From DTGL01 sp038895395 (GTDB taxonomy: Archaea > Iainarchaeota > Iainarchaeia > Iainarchaeales > DTGL01), in assembly GCA_038895395.1 (NCBI GenBank), contig JAWANJ010000045.1:1-7016 (forward strand): 7,016 bases of DNA, written 5' to 3'. The notes below the pieces were generated by a model. That model saw only the letters and a program-made list of their open reading frames with translations. It was not told where the DNA came from and searched no databases. Shown in pieces: positions 1-5,109 of this stretch. The number at the start of each line of letters is the position of its first letter. Positions within the stretch are counted from its first letter, which is position 1. Made by a program: the position numbers and the translations under genes.

Positions 1-72
1 GTCCATCAGCGCATTTAAAGTTTTCTCTATAAATTTTTCCTCATTTAATGTAGGCACCACAACAGATATCAC
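1..72 (-). CDS. Family 2 glycosyltransferase, N-terminal 24 codons only
   Basis: The first 24 codons of a gene that leaves the window on the left. The translation begins (M)ISVVVPTLNEEKFIEKTL, which is the classic first beta strand and P-[TA]-x-N-E-E motif of GT-A fold family 2 glycosyltransferases; these transfer a sugar from a nucleotide-sugar (or polyprenyl-phosphate sugar synthases of the same fold) to an acceptor, usually at the membrane. The start is GTG at 70-72, whose last bases overlap the TGA stop of the preceding gene as GTGA. A GGTGA ribosome binding site at 79-83 lies 6 nt upstream, which supports both the GTG start and translational coupling to the upstream P-loop gene. The acceptor and sugar cannot be told from this fragment. 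Seen: the motif, overlap and RBS. Inferred: membership of the same operon as the two genes upstream. Confidence 0.8.
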   Translation of the reverse strand, partial: MISVVVPTLNEEKFIEKTLNALMD

Positions 73-1397
73 TTTCTTTCACCACGAACAAAAATTGATG
101 CTATGAGCTCCCTTAACCCTGGCTTGGATTTTTCCTTTAGCTCATATGTTACCCTCACATATGGCTTGTTTATCTTTATTACTTTGCTTAGATCGATGGG
201 TGTTGCAATTATAACACAATCGCAATCGCAGGAGTTTATGGTTTTTTCTAGATCAGCCATCTGTTTCTGCGAATACCCAACAGCAGGTAGTATATTTCCT
301 ATGTTAGGGTACTTATCAAAAGTTTTCTTGATTTCTCCTTTTGCGTACTTTCTAGGATCTACAAGTGCCTTTGCACCAAATTTCTTGGCTGCTACAACAC
401 CAGCACCATAGGTCATTTCACCATGTGTTGTTGTTGGTCCATCTTCTATTACCAATACTTTTTTGTTTTTTATAAGCTCTGGATTTTGTACAAAAATTGG
501 TGATTCCGCATGAATGATTTTCGCTTTTGGATTCAGAGCACGAAGATTTCGTGAAAGTGTAACTATGTCCTCAGGCTTTGCGGTATCCTCTTTATTTATT
601 ACAAAGACGTCAGCTAACATTACATTTGTAGTTCCAGCATGATATTGTAGCTCATGTCCTGTTCTGTGGGGGTCAGCAACAGTGATATAAAGATCTGCCT
701 CATAAAAGCTGGAATCATTATTACCACCATCCCATACTATCACATCTGCACTTTTTTCTACCTCTCTTAATATTTTTTCGTAATCTATTCCAGCAAATAC
801 AACATTGCCATTGGCTATGTGTGGCTCATACTCTTCACGTTCTTCTATAGTACAATTATGCTTTTTTAAGTCATCGTAAGTCTCGAACTTTTGTACAATC
901 TGTTTTGTGAGGTCTCCGTAAGGCATAGGGTGTCTAACCACTGCCACTTTTTTTTGCATTTCTTTTAGTATCTTGCACACGTATCTCGTTGTTTGGCTTT
1001 TGCCACAGCCAGTTCTTACCGCACATACAGCAATTACGGGTTTTTTTGCTTTTAGCATTGTTTGTCTTGTGCCAAGAATGCAAAATGAAGCCCCACAGGC
1101 ATTGGCCAAAGAAGCCTTTTGCATAACATAATTGTGTGAGACATCCGAATAAGAAAATACTACCAAGTCTACAGAATGAGTTTTTATTAGTTTAGGTAAC
1201 TCATCTTCGCTGACAATTGGTATGCCATTGGGGTAAAGTTTTCCAGCAAGCTCTGGCGGGTATCGTCTGTTTTCTATGTATGGGATCTGAGTTGCAGTAA
1301 AAGCAACGACGTTGTATTCTGGATTATCCCGAAAAAAAACATTAAAATTATGGAAATCTCGTCCAGCAGCGCCCATTATGACAACTTTTTTTGTCAT
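69..1397 (-). CDS. COG2403-type P-loop protein, cyclic 2,3-diphosphoglycerate synthase-like
   Basis: A 442-residue cytoplasmic P-loop protein of the group usually annotated as cyclic 2,3-diphosphoglycerate synthase or 'predicted GTPase'. The N-terminus has a glycine-rich Rossmann-like opening, MGAAGRDFHNF (about residues 8-18). A P-loop follows at about 127-134 (VRTGCGKS, then QTTR), then a DGGNND acidic segment near 223-228 and an NKED motif near 268-271 resembling the G4 NKxD guanine motif of GTPases. A GPTTTHGEM stretch (about 320-328) is also typical of the group. The experimentally known member makes cyclic 2,3-diphosphoglycerate in methanogens; most homologues elsewhere have no proven reaction, so the name is a family label only. 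The open frame extends 5 codons further to a GTG at 1412, but the ATG at 1395-1397 has a GGCGGTG site 6 nt upstream and gives the usual family N-terminus, so it is preferred. The upstream glutaredoxin gene ends at 1412, 14 bp before this start, and the downstream glycosyltransferase overlaps by 4 nt: one operon. Confidence 0.8.
   Translation of the reverse strand: MTKKVVIMGAAGRDFHNFNVFFRDNPEYNVVAFTATQIPYIENRRYPPELAGKLYPNGIPIVSEDELPKLIKTHSVDLVVFSYSDVSHNYVMQKASLANACGASFCILGTRQTMLKAKKPVIAVCAVRTGCGKSQTTRYVCKILKEMQKKVAVVRHPMPYGDLTKQIVQKFETYDDLKKHNCTIEEREEYEPHIANGNVVFAGIDYEKILREVEKSADVIVWDGGNNDSSFYEADLYITVADPHRTGHELQYHAGTTNVMLADVFVINKEDTAKPEDIVTLSRNLRALNPKAKIIHAESPIFVQNPELIKNKKVLVIEDGPTTTHGEMTYGAGVVAAKKFGAKALVDPRKYAKGEIKKTFDKYPNIGNILPAVGYSQKQMADLEKTINSCDCDCVIIATPIDLSKVIKINKPYVRVTYELKEKSKPGLRELIASIFVRGERK
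79..83 (-). promoter_or_regulatory. Ribosome binding site deciding the GTG start of the glycosyltransferase
   Basis: GGTGA on the minus strand, inside the last codons of the upstream gene and 6 nt before the GTG at 72. It matches the 3' end of 16S rRNA and has the same spacing as the site in front of the isomerase gene at 5700, which argues for the GTG rather than a later start. Confidence 0.6.
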
Positions 1398-1403
1398 AAA
1401 AAG

Positions 1404-1410
1404 CACCGCC
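1404..1410 (-). promoter_or_regulatory. Ribosome binding site deciding the ATG start at 1397
   Basis: GGCGGTG on the minus strand, ending 6 nt before the ATG at 1395-1397. Its GGTG core pairs with the 16S 3' end. The alternative in-frame GTG at 1412 overlaps the upstream stop by one base and would put this site inside the coding region, so the site favours the shorter 442-residue product. Confidence 0.55.
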
Positions 1411-1411
1411 A

Positions 1412-1663
1412 CTATTTATTTAAGGCCCTAACTATTGCATCTTTGTCAAAACCAACAATGATTGTTCCATTTATGTCCAGCACCGGTACACCAAGCTGAC
1501 CGCTTTTTTCATACATTTCTTTGGCCTTTTCACGGTTAGAAGCCACATCATATTCTTTAAAATCAATGCCTTTATCCTTGAGGAATTTTTTTGCCAGTAT
1601 GCAGTACGGGCAAGTTGGTGTGGAATATACAATCACGTTATTTTCTTTACTACTTTTAGCCAT
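1412..1663 (-). CDS. Glutaredoxin-like thiol-disulfide oxidoreductase (CPYC)
   Basis: An 83-residue single-domain thioredoxin-fold protein of glutaredoxin/NrdH size. It has the dithiol active site C18-P-Y-C21 directly after the first beta strand (VIVYSTPTCPYC), the cis-proline loop GVPVL with P60, and a C-terminal G71-F72 turn followed by a short helix. There is no signal peptide, so it should act in the cytosol as a disulfide reductant for partner enzymes; the reductant (glutathione, thioredoxin reductase or other) cannot be inferred. The start ATG at 1661-1663 is set by an excellent GGAGGTG site at 1671-1677, 7 nt upstream. The stop TAG abuts the next gene of the operon, which suggests co-expression with the COG2403-type protein. 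That protein has several cysteines (in its P-loop and near its C-terminus) and could be a redox client, but this is speculation. Confidence 0.9.
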   Translation of the reverse strand: MAKSSKENNVIVYSTPTCPYCILAKKFLKDKGIDFKEYDVASNREKAKEMYEKSGQLGVPVLDINGTIIVGFDKDAIVRALNK

Positions 1664-1670
1664 AAAATAG

Positions 1671-1677
1671 CACCTCC
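1671..1677 (-). promoter_or_regulatory. Strong ribosome binding site of the glutaredoxin gene
   Basis: GGAGGTG on the minus strand, 7 nt before the ATG at 1663. It is the best Shine-Dalgarno match in the window and fixes the glutaredoxin start. Confidence 0.75.
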
Positions 1678-1690
1678 AAATAAGAGTTGT

Positions 1691-1722
1691 AAAATATTTT
1701 AAAAAATAAAAAAATAAAAAAA
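1691..1722 (-). promoter_or_regulatory. T-tract/TATA-like region upstream of the glutaredoxin operon
   Basis: Read on the minus strand this is two runs of seven T and one of six T separated by single A residues, followed by the palindrome AAAATATTTT at 1691-1700. It lies 28-60 bp before the glutaredoxin ATG, in the right place for an archaeal TATA box giving a short leader that includes the GGAGGTG site. The T-rich runs could equally act as a poly-U terminator for transcripts arriving from the zinc-protein gene upstream. Both roles are inferred from position and composition only. Confidence 0.35.
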
Positions 1723-1746
1723 GGATAGGCCAAAGGGCTAAAGCAC

Positions 1747-1770
1747 TAAAAAAGCAATCCTTTGGTTGCT
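1747..1770 (-). terminator. Hairpin plus T-run terminator after the zinc-protein gene
   Basis: On the minus strand, 9 bp after the stop of the small zinc-protein gene, AGCAACC pairs with GG(A)TTGCT around an AAA loop, giving a 7-bp stem with one bulged A, directly followed by six T (1748-1753). The geometry is that of an intrinsic terminator. A further T-rich tract at 1701-1722 may back it up. Confidence 0.55.
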
Positions 1771-1779
1771 ATTCAGTAC

Positions 1780-1941
1780 CTATTCCCTTTTCCTATCAAA
1801 CCTTCTATTGGACCTTCTTTTCATGAAGCAGTCTCTACAATACACAGGTCTTGTGCCATCTGGCTGGAAAGGAACATCTGTTTCCTTTCCGCATTCACTG
1901 CAAATCGCTTTGTAGAGAGTCCTGCCAAATCTGTCCTGCAT
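1780..1941 (-). CDS. Small CxxC-x17-CxxC zinc-binding protein, 53 aa
   Basis: A 53-residue reading frame from ATG at 1939-1941 to TAG at 1780-1782. It begins MQDRFGRTLYKAICSECGKE and contains C14-x2-C17, then exactly 17 residues, then C35-x2-C38, matching the small 'CxxC-x17-CxxC' zinc-ribbon family seen in archaea and some bacteria. The four cysteines should hold one zinc ion. The C-terminal 14 residues are strongly basic (KRRSNRRFDRKRE), which suggests binding to nucleic acid or the ribosome, but the family has no settled function. The start is backed by a GGAGTGA ribosome binding site at 1946-1952, 4 nt upstream, and the gene is followed by its own terminator, so it seems to be monocistronic. 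It is divergent from the DUF368 gene. An overlapping plus-strand frame at 1762-1959 is its antisense shadow. Confidence 0.85.
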   Translation of the reverse strand: MQDRFGRTLYKAICSECGKETDVPFQPDGTRPVYCRDCFMKRRSNRRFDRKRE

Positions 1942-1967
1942 TTTCTCACTCCTTTTTAACTAATTTT

Positions 1968-2039
1968 GAAAGGGCTTTCAATTGCAACTTCCCCGCTGTT
2001 TTTTGCAACTAAAAGTAAAGTGGCAATTGAAACCCATTT
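1968..2039. repeat. Long imperfect inverted repeat in a divergent intergenic region
   Basis: GGGCTTTCAATTGC at 1972-1985 is the reverse complement, apart from one bulged C, of GCAATTGAAACCC at 2023-2035. After one A/G mismatch pairing continues with ACTT (1987-1990) against AAGT (2018-2021), and outside the core GAA can pair weakly with TTT. The result is roughly a 17-20 bp stem around a 27-nt loop. Both arms contain the palindrome CAATTG, and TTGCAACT occurs twice (1982-1989 and 2003-2010). It lies about 30 bp before the zinc-protein start and about 150 bp before the DUF368 start. It could be a pair of operator half-sites or a structured RNA; the sequence does not decide. The rest of the 248-bp gap (1942-2189) is AT-rich, with only a weak frame at 1966-2163 that has no RBS or recognisable homology. 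Confidence 0.55.
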
Positions 2040-2139
2040 CAACATAAAATCAGCTCTAAAAAATTTATTCAAATTTAAAAAATCAGTCTTATTGCATTAT
2101 TACCTCTCGATATTTTTTATTTATCTTTTTACAGCCAAG

Positions 2140-2170
2140 TATTTAAAAAATGAGTGGTTTTAAATTTTAA
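2140..2170 (+). promoter_or_regulatory. Candidate TATA-like promoter region for the DUF368 gene
   Basis: Two AT-only boxes, TATTTAAAAAAT at 2140-2151 and TTTTAAATTTTAA near 2158-2170, lie 20-50 bp before the ATG at 2190. Either is at a workable distance for an archaeal TATA box giving a very short or absent leader. No good ribosome binding site precedes the ATG, which would suit a leaderless message. Assignment is by position and composition only. Confidence 0.35.
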
Positions 2171-2189
2171 GTGTTTTTTTGTGGTTCAT

Positions 2190-3068
2190 ATGTTATCTTG
2201 TGACTTTTTTAGGTTTTTTATAAGAGGCCTTTTAATGGGTGCAGCTGACATACTGCCTGGAATCTCTGGAGGCACTATTGCTTTCATAACTGGCATATAC
2301 GAAAGACTTATTCATGCAATAAAAACCCTTGATTTTAGAGTTTTTTTATTCTTAATTAAGGGAAATAAAGCAGAGGCGTATAAGGCTTTGGCTTCTATAG
2401 ATTTTGAGTTTCTTGTACCTCTTTTGCTTGGCATAGGCTTATCTTTCTTTATGCTGTCAGGTGTTGTTAAATCTGCATTAGATTGCTGTCCAGATCTTAC
2501 TTATGCGTTTTTCTTCGGGCTTATATTTGGCTCTGTTGTCGTGATGTCAAAGAATATTCCACTAAAAGCAACAAAATTAGGGATTCTTTTAAATGTTGCT
2601 GTTTTTTTAGTGTCTTTTTTAATTGCTTACAACTTTGTTTCTTTGCCGCAGATGTTTTTAGGCCATGATGCGTATGTTTTGTTTTTTTCTGGAGTTGCTG
2701 CGGCTTGTGTTATGCTGCTGCCTGGAGTTTCTGGAGCCTTTTTAGTACTTATTTTGGGCCAGTATGAGTACCTGATTGAAGCGTTGCACACCGTAAATTT
2801 TCCAATTATACTAATATTCTCATTTGGCCTGTTTTTTGGTTTTCTTGGTTTTTCTAGAATTCTTGACTATCTGCTGCAAAGATACAAACGAATCACACTT
2901 GTTTTTCTTTCAGGTCTTGTTTTTGGTTCATTGAGACTTCCTTTGGAAAAGGTTATGGCTGCAAAACCAAAGGATCCAACAGCTGTGATTTTTTTTGCAT
3001 TTTTAGGCATGCTTATAATATTCCTTATAGAAAGAAAGGCGAGTCTTAAAAAGAGAAAAAAACAGTAA
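2190..3068 (+). CDS. DUF368 / PopT-type polyprenyl-phosphate translocase homologue
   Basis: A 292-residue multi-spanning membrane protein of the DUF368 family. The family hallmark occurs twice, as expected from its internal inverted repeat: GAADILPGISGGT near residues 18-29 and MLLPGVSGAFL near 175-185, each at the tip of a hydrophobic hairpin. About eight further hydrophobic stretches follow, and the C-terminus is a short lysine/arginine tail (ERKASLKKRKKQ) expected in the cytosol. Bacterial DUF368 members (PopT) return undecaprenyl phosphate to the cytosolic face of the membrane; in an archaeon the matching lipid would be dolichyl-type phosphate, used for surface glycans (inference). The frame is open upstream to a GTG at 2154, but that adds 12 residues with no RBS. 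The ATG at 2190 puts the family-typical FFIRGLLMGAAD segment at the expected distance from the N-terminus and was chosen. It is divergent from the zinc-protein gene and 44 bp before the next gene. Confidence 0.85.
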   Translation: MLSCDFFRFFIRGLLMGAADILPGISGGTIAFITGIYERLIHAIKTLDFRVFLFLIKGNKAEAYKALASIDFEFLVPLLLGIGLSFFMLSGVVKSALDCCPDLTYAFFFGLIFGSVVVMSKNIPLKATKLGILLNVAVFLVSFLIAYNFVSLPQMFLGHDAYVLFFSGVAAACVMLLPGVSGAFLVLILGQYEYLIEALHTVNFPIILIFSFGLFFGFLGFSRILDYLLQRYKRITLVFLSGLVFGSLRLPLEKVMAAKPKDPTAVIFFAFLGMLIIFLIERKASLKKRKKQ

Positions 3069-3080
3069 TCTGATGCAACA

Positions 3081-3090
3081 TTTTTATTTA
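3081..3090 (+). promoter_or_regulatory. TATA-like box for a leaderless gene at 3113
   Basis: TTTTTATTTA centred about 27 bp before the ATG at 3113, the standard archaeal TATA-to-start-site distance. This would place transcription start at or next to the ATG. There is no ribosome binding site between them. It favours ATG 3113 over the in-frame TTG at 3092, which lies only 2 bp after the box. Confidence 0.45.
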
Positions 3091-3112
3091 GTTGCCAGCA
3101 TTTACGATATTA

Positions 3113-3814
3113 ATGCAAAATACCCATAAATTAACGATGCGCGGCCCATACAAGGAACTTCTTGTGTTGGTTCATCCAAATTGGTTAACCCATGCCACTA
3201 TGTATGGGCTAGATGATCAACGAGTAATTGAACTCATGAAAGATTTTTATTCCGGAGGAAGGGCAGAAAATATAGACTGGCAACGCTATAGAAAGGCTAT
3301 GTTTGACATTTATGGGAGAGCAATAATTGAGGCATCAAAAAGACCAGATGTTCTTGTGGTGATATTTGCGGTGCCAATGAACATAAACGAGTATCGTGCT
3401 ATTTTAAGAAGTGACAAGGCATCTATTAAAAAATCATCAAAAAGTGATGTCTTAAGGTTTATAGATTTTGCAAGAAAGCTTTTAGGCAAACGTCTTATCA
3501 TAATAAATTCACCGGGTTATAAAGAACTATACGAAGACAGTGAACGACTTGCAAATTTGCTTCAAAAAAAGAAAATAAAATTTGCAGAAGATTTTGTAAT
3601 CAGGGGTGGTGGCGAGATAAGCAAAGGCTGTGTGCAAACAGTGGTAACCAAACTAAGACAGCTTTTATCTCCAAAAGAGTGTTTTGTTGATTTTTCGATA
3701 TGTGGCGATCTTATTATTAAAGAAAGGTTAACAAAACGTAAGCTTGAAAAGCGATATCCAAAACCAAGGCCCAAAGCTAGTGCAAAGTTCACGGGTAGAA
3801 GATTAAAAATATGA
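3113..3814 (+). CDS. Unrecognised 233-aa alpha/beta protein with basic tail
   Basis: I do not recognise this protein. There is no signal peptide or membrane segment. Hydrophobic beta-like strands alternate with charged helices: LLVLVHPN (16-23), VLVVIFAVPM (80-89), RLIIINSPG (127-135) and CFVDFSICGD (190-199), suggesting a Rossmann-like or other three-layer alpha/beta fold. Polar residues cluster at strand ends (HPNW at 21-24, NSPGY at 132-136), as do a glycine-rich turn RGGGEISKGC (164-173) and SICGD (195-199); these are the likeliest active-site or ligand positions. The last 30 residues are rich in lysine, arginine and proline, which suggests an exposed tail that may bind nucleic acid or phospholipid head groups. 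ATG 3113 is preferred over TTG 3092 because of the TATA spacing; ATG 3137 is also possible. The gene follows the DUF368 gene by 44 bp but appears to have its own promoter, and it overlaps the convergent permease gene by 26 bp. Long coherent frame and composition make it a real gene; the function is unknown. Confidence 0.75.
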   Translation: MQNTHKLTMRGPYKELLVLVHPNWLTHATMYGLDDQRVIELMKDFYSGGRAENIDWQRYRKAMFDIYGRAIIEASKRPDVLVVIFAVPMNINEYRAILRSDKASIKKSSKSDVLRFIDFARKLLGKRLIIINSPGYKELYEDSERLANLLQKKKIKFAEDFVIRGGGEISKGCVQTVVTKLRQLLSPKECFVDFSICGDLIIKERLTKRKLEKRYPKPRPKASAKFTGRRLKI

Positions 3815-5084
3815 TGCCTGAAAATAGTGCAAATAAACTGAAAACGATTGAGCTAAGATCAATGCTTAAGATAAGAAGCATTGTAAGTATGATACCAAAG
3901 AAAGTTGGCAGAGGTAAAAACCCTACATTCAGAGGTACCTTGAAAGGCCTTTCTTTGGCAGGTAGCTTTAGCCTTAGGTGTATGAGGGAAAAATTTACAA
4001 TCAAGAATATCAAAAGTATTGAAAAGTTAACAGTATTTGCCACAAACTTAAGAGAACCAAATGAAAGGAAAAGAAGCGAAGCTATTGAAGTTGCAAACAC
4101 TGCATTATATGGAACACCTTTGCCTGAGAGTTTACTCAAAAAAGCTGGTAAGGCTCCTTCTTTGCTCATTCCATATAAAATGCGTGATGTTGCTAGCATT
4201 ATTAGAATAACTGTGCTAGCAGTAGCAAAAAGAGCTATAACCGAAAGCAATGTATGGCCTATATTTCCAAAAATCTCATAGCCAATAATTGCCATGGGAT
4301 TTGGTGAGGAGGCAAGCTCTTGTGGTGTTACAATGCTAACAGTAGCTATAGAAACCAAGATGTATAAAATAGAAGTTATTAATATAGCAAGGATTACTGC
4401 AAGCGGTATATTCTTTTGTGGATCTTTAGTTTCCTCAGAAAGCCTTACGATTTCCTCAAAACCAATGTAAGCAAAAAATACAAGTGCTCCACCACTGAAG
4501 ATACCAGAAACAGATTTTATTTCTAACAAGCTTTTTGTGTTTACTTTCGGAATTCCAGCGAATATGGCAATTATAAGGCCAAGTATGCTTATCAGAGTTA
4601 TAGCTATTGCAAGTTCTGCTGACTTTTTTACTCCCAACAAAAGCAAAAGTGTTGAAAAAATAATAAGAATAGCAGCGCCAAAGAACCAGTCCATATTAAA
4701 AAAAGCATCTTCCGCTGAAAAGTTTGCCAAGCATTTTAAACATACAAGCTCTGAAAGATAACCCCCAAAGCTCATGGCAACTGTTGTTATACCCACTATT
4801 GAAGCAAATATAGCTAGCCAAGCCACTAGGAAAGCTGCCTTTTGTCCAAATGCTGGCTTTATATAATCATATTCTGCTCCGGCCTTTGGATAAATTGATG
4901 AAAGCTCAGCATAGCTAAGGCCAGCAGTAGCTGCCACAATAGCCGCACAGACAAATGAAAGCCAAACAGTGTTGCCAGCCAAAGCTGTTGCTTCCGCTAT
5001 TATTGCATAAACTCCAGCACCTACAATTATGCCTACGCCACTAAAAACGGCTTCCCAAAGGGTAAGTTCTCTTCGTAGAGGCAT
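3789..5084 (-). CDS. APC-superfamily amino acid/polyamine permease
   Basis: A 431-residue integral membrane transporter with about twelve predicted helices, the usual size for APC permeases. TM1 carries the unwound-helix signature GVGIIVGAGVY (16-26), and the TM6 region has FFAYIGFEEIVRLSEETKDP (203-222) followed by NIP, the matching family consensus. These two broken helices form the substrate site in proteins of this fold, which import amino acids or related amines by proton or sodium symport or by exchange. The substrate cannot be named from sequence. The long extracellular-side segment near 111-131 (between TM3 and TM4) contains two cysteines. ATG 5084 follows the isomerase stop by 25 bp with no clear ribosome binding site, so it is probably the last gene of the minus-strand unit. 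Its 3' end overlaps the convergent gene by 26 bp. A 156-codon plus-strand frame at 3811-4281 is its antisense shadow. Confidence 0.9.
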   Translation of the reverse strand: MPLRRELTLWEAVFSGVGIIVGAGVYAIIAEATALAGNTVWLSFVCAAIVAATAGLSYAELSSIYPKAGAEYDYIKPAFGQKAAFLVAWLAIFASIVGITTVAMSFGGYLSELVCLKCLANFSAEDAFFNMDWFFGAAILIIFSTLLLLLGVKKSAELAIAITLISILGLIIAIFAGIPKVNTKSLLEIKSVSGIFSGGALVFFAYIGFEEIVRLSEETKDPQKNIPLAVILAILITSILYILVSIATVSIVTPQELASSPNPMAIIGYEIFGNIGHTLLSVIALFATASTVILIMLATSRILYGMSKEGALPAFLSKLSGKGVPYNAVFATSIASLLFLSFGSLKFVANTVNFSILLIFLIVNFSLIHLRLKLPAKERPFKVPLNVGFLPLPTFFGIILTMLLILSIDLSSIVFSLFALFSGIIFLIFYP

Positions 5085-5109
5085 CTTATAATTAGGAACA
5101 CATTTGAAT

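Noticed and set aside
103..411. 102-codon plus-strand frame
   Set aside because: Antisense to the C-terminal part of the COG2403-type gene, with no domain or RBS support.
1762..1959. 65-codon plus-strand frame
   Set aside because: Antisense to the 53-residue zinc protein, which has a perfect cysteine spacing and a good RBS on the minus strand.
1972..2035. Possible CRISPR repeat (TTTCAATTGC / GCAATTGAAAC)
   Set aside because: The ATTGAAAC string resembles archaeal CRISPR repeat ends, but there are only two copies, in opposite orientation, with no repeated 24-37 nt unit, no spacers and no cas gene in the window.
1966..2163. 65-codon plus-strand frame in the divergent intergenic region
   Set aside because: No ribosome binding site, AT-driven composition (Phe, Leu, Lys, Tyr), it runs through the inverted repeat, and it ends inside the likely DUF368 promoter.
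2154..2189. GTG 2154 as the start of the DUF368 protein
   Set aside because: No RBS, overlaps the likely TATA region, and adds residues before the normal family N-terminus; ATG 2190 fits better.
3811..4281. 156-codon plus-strand frame
   Set aside because: It lies entirely within the convincing permease gene on the other strand, has no RBS and no recognisable domain; it is an antisense shadow.
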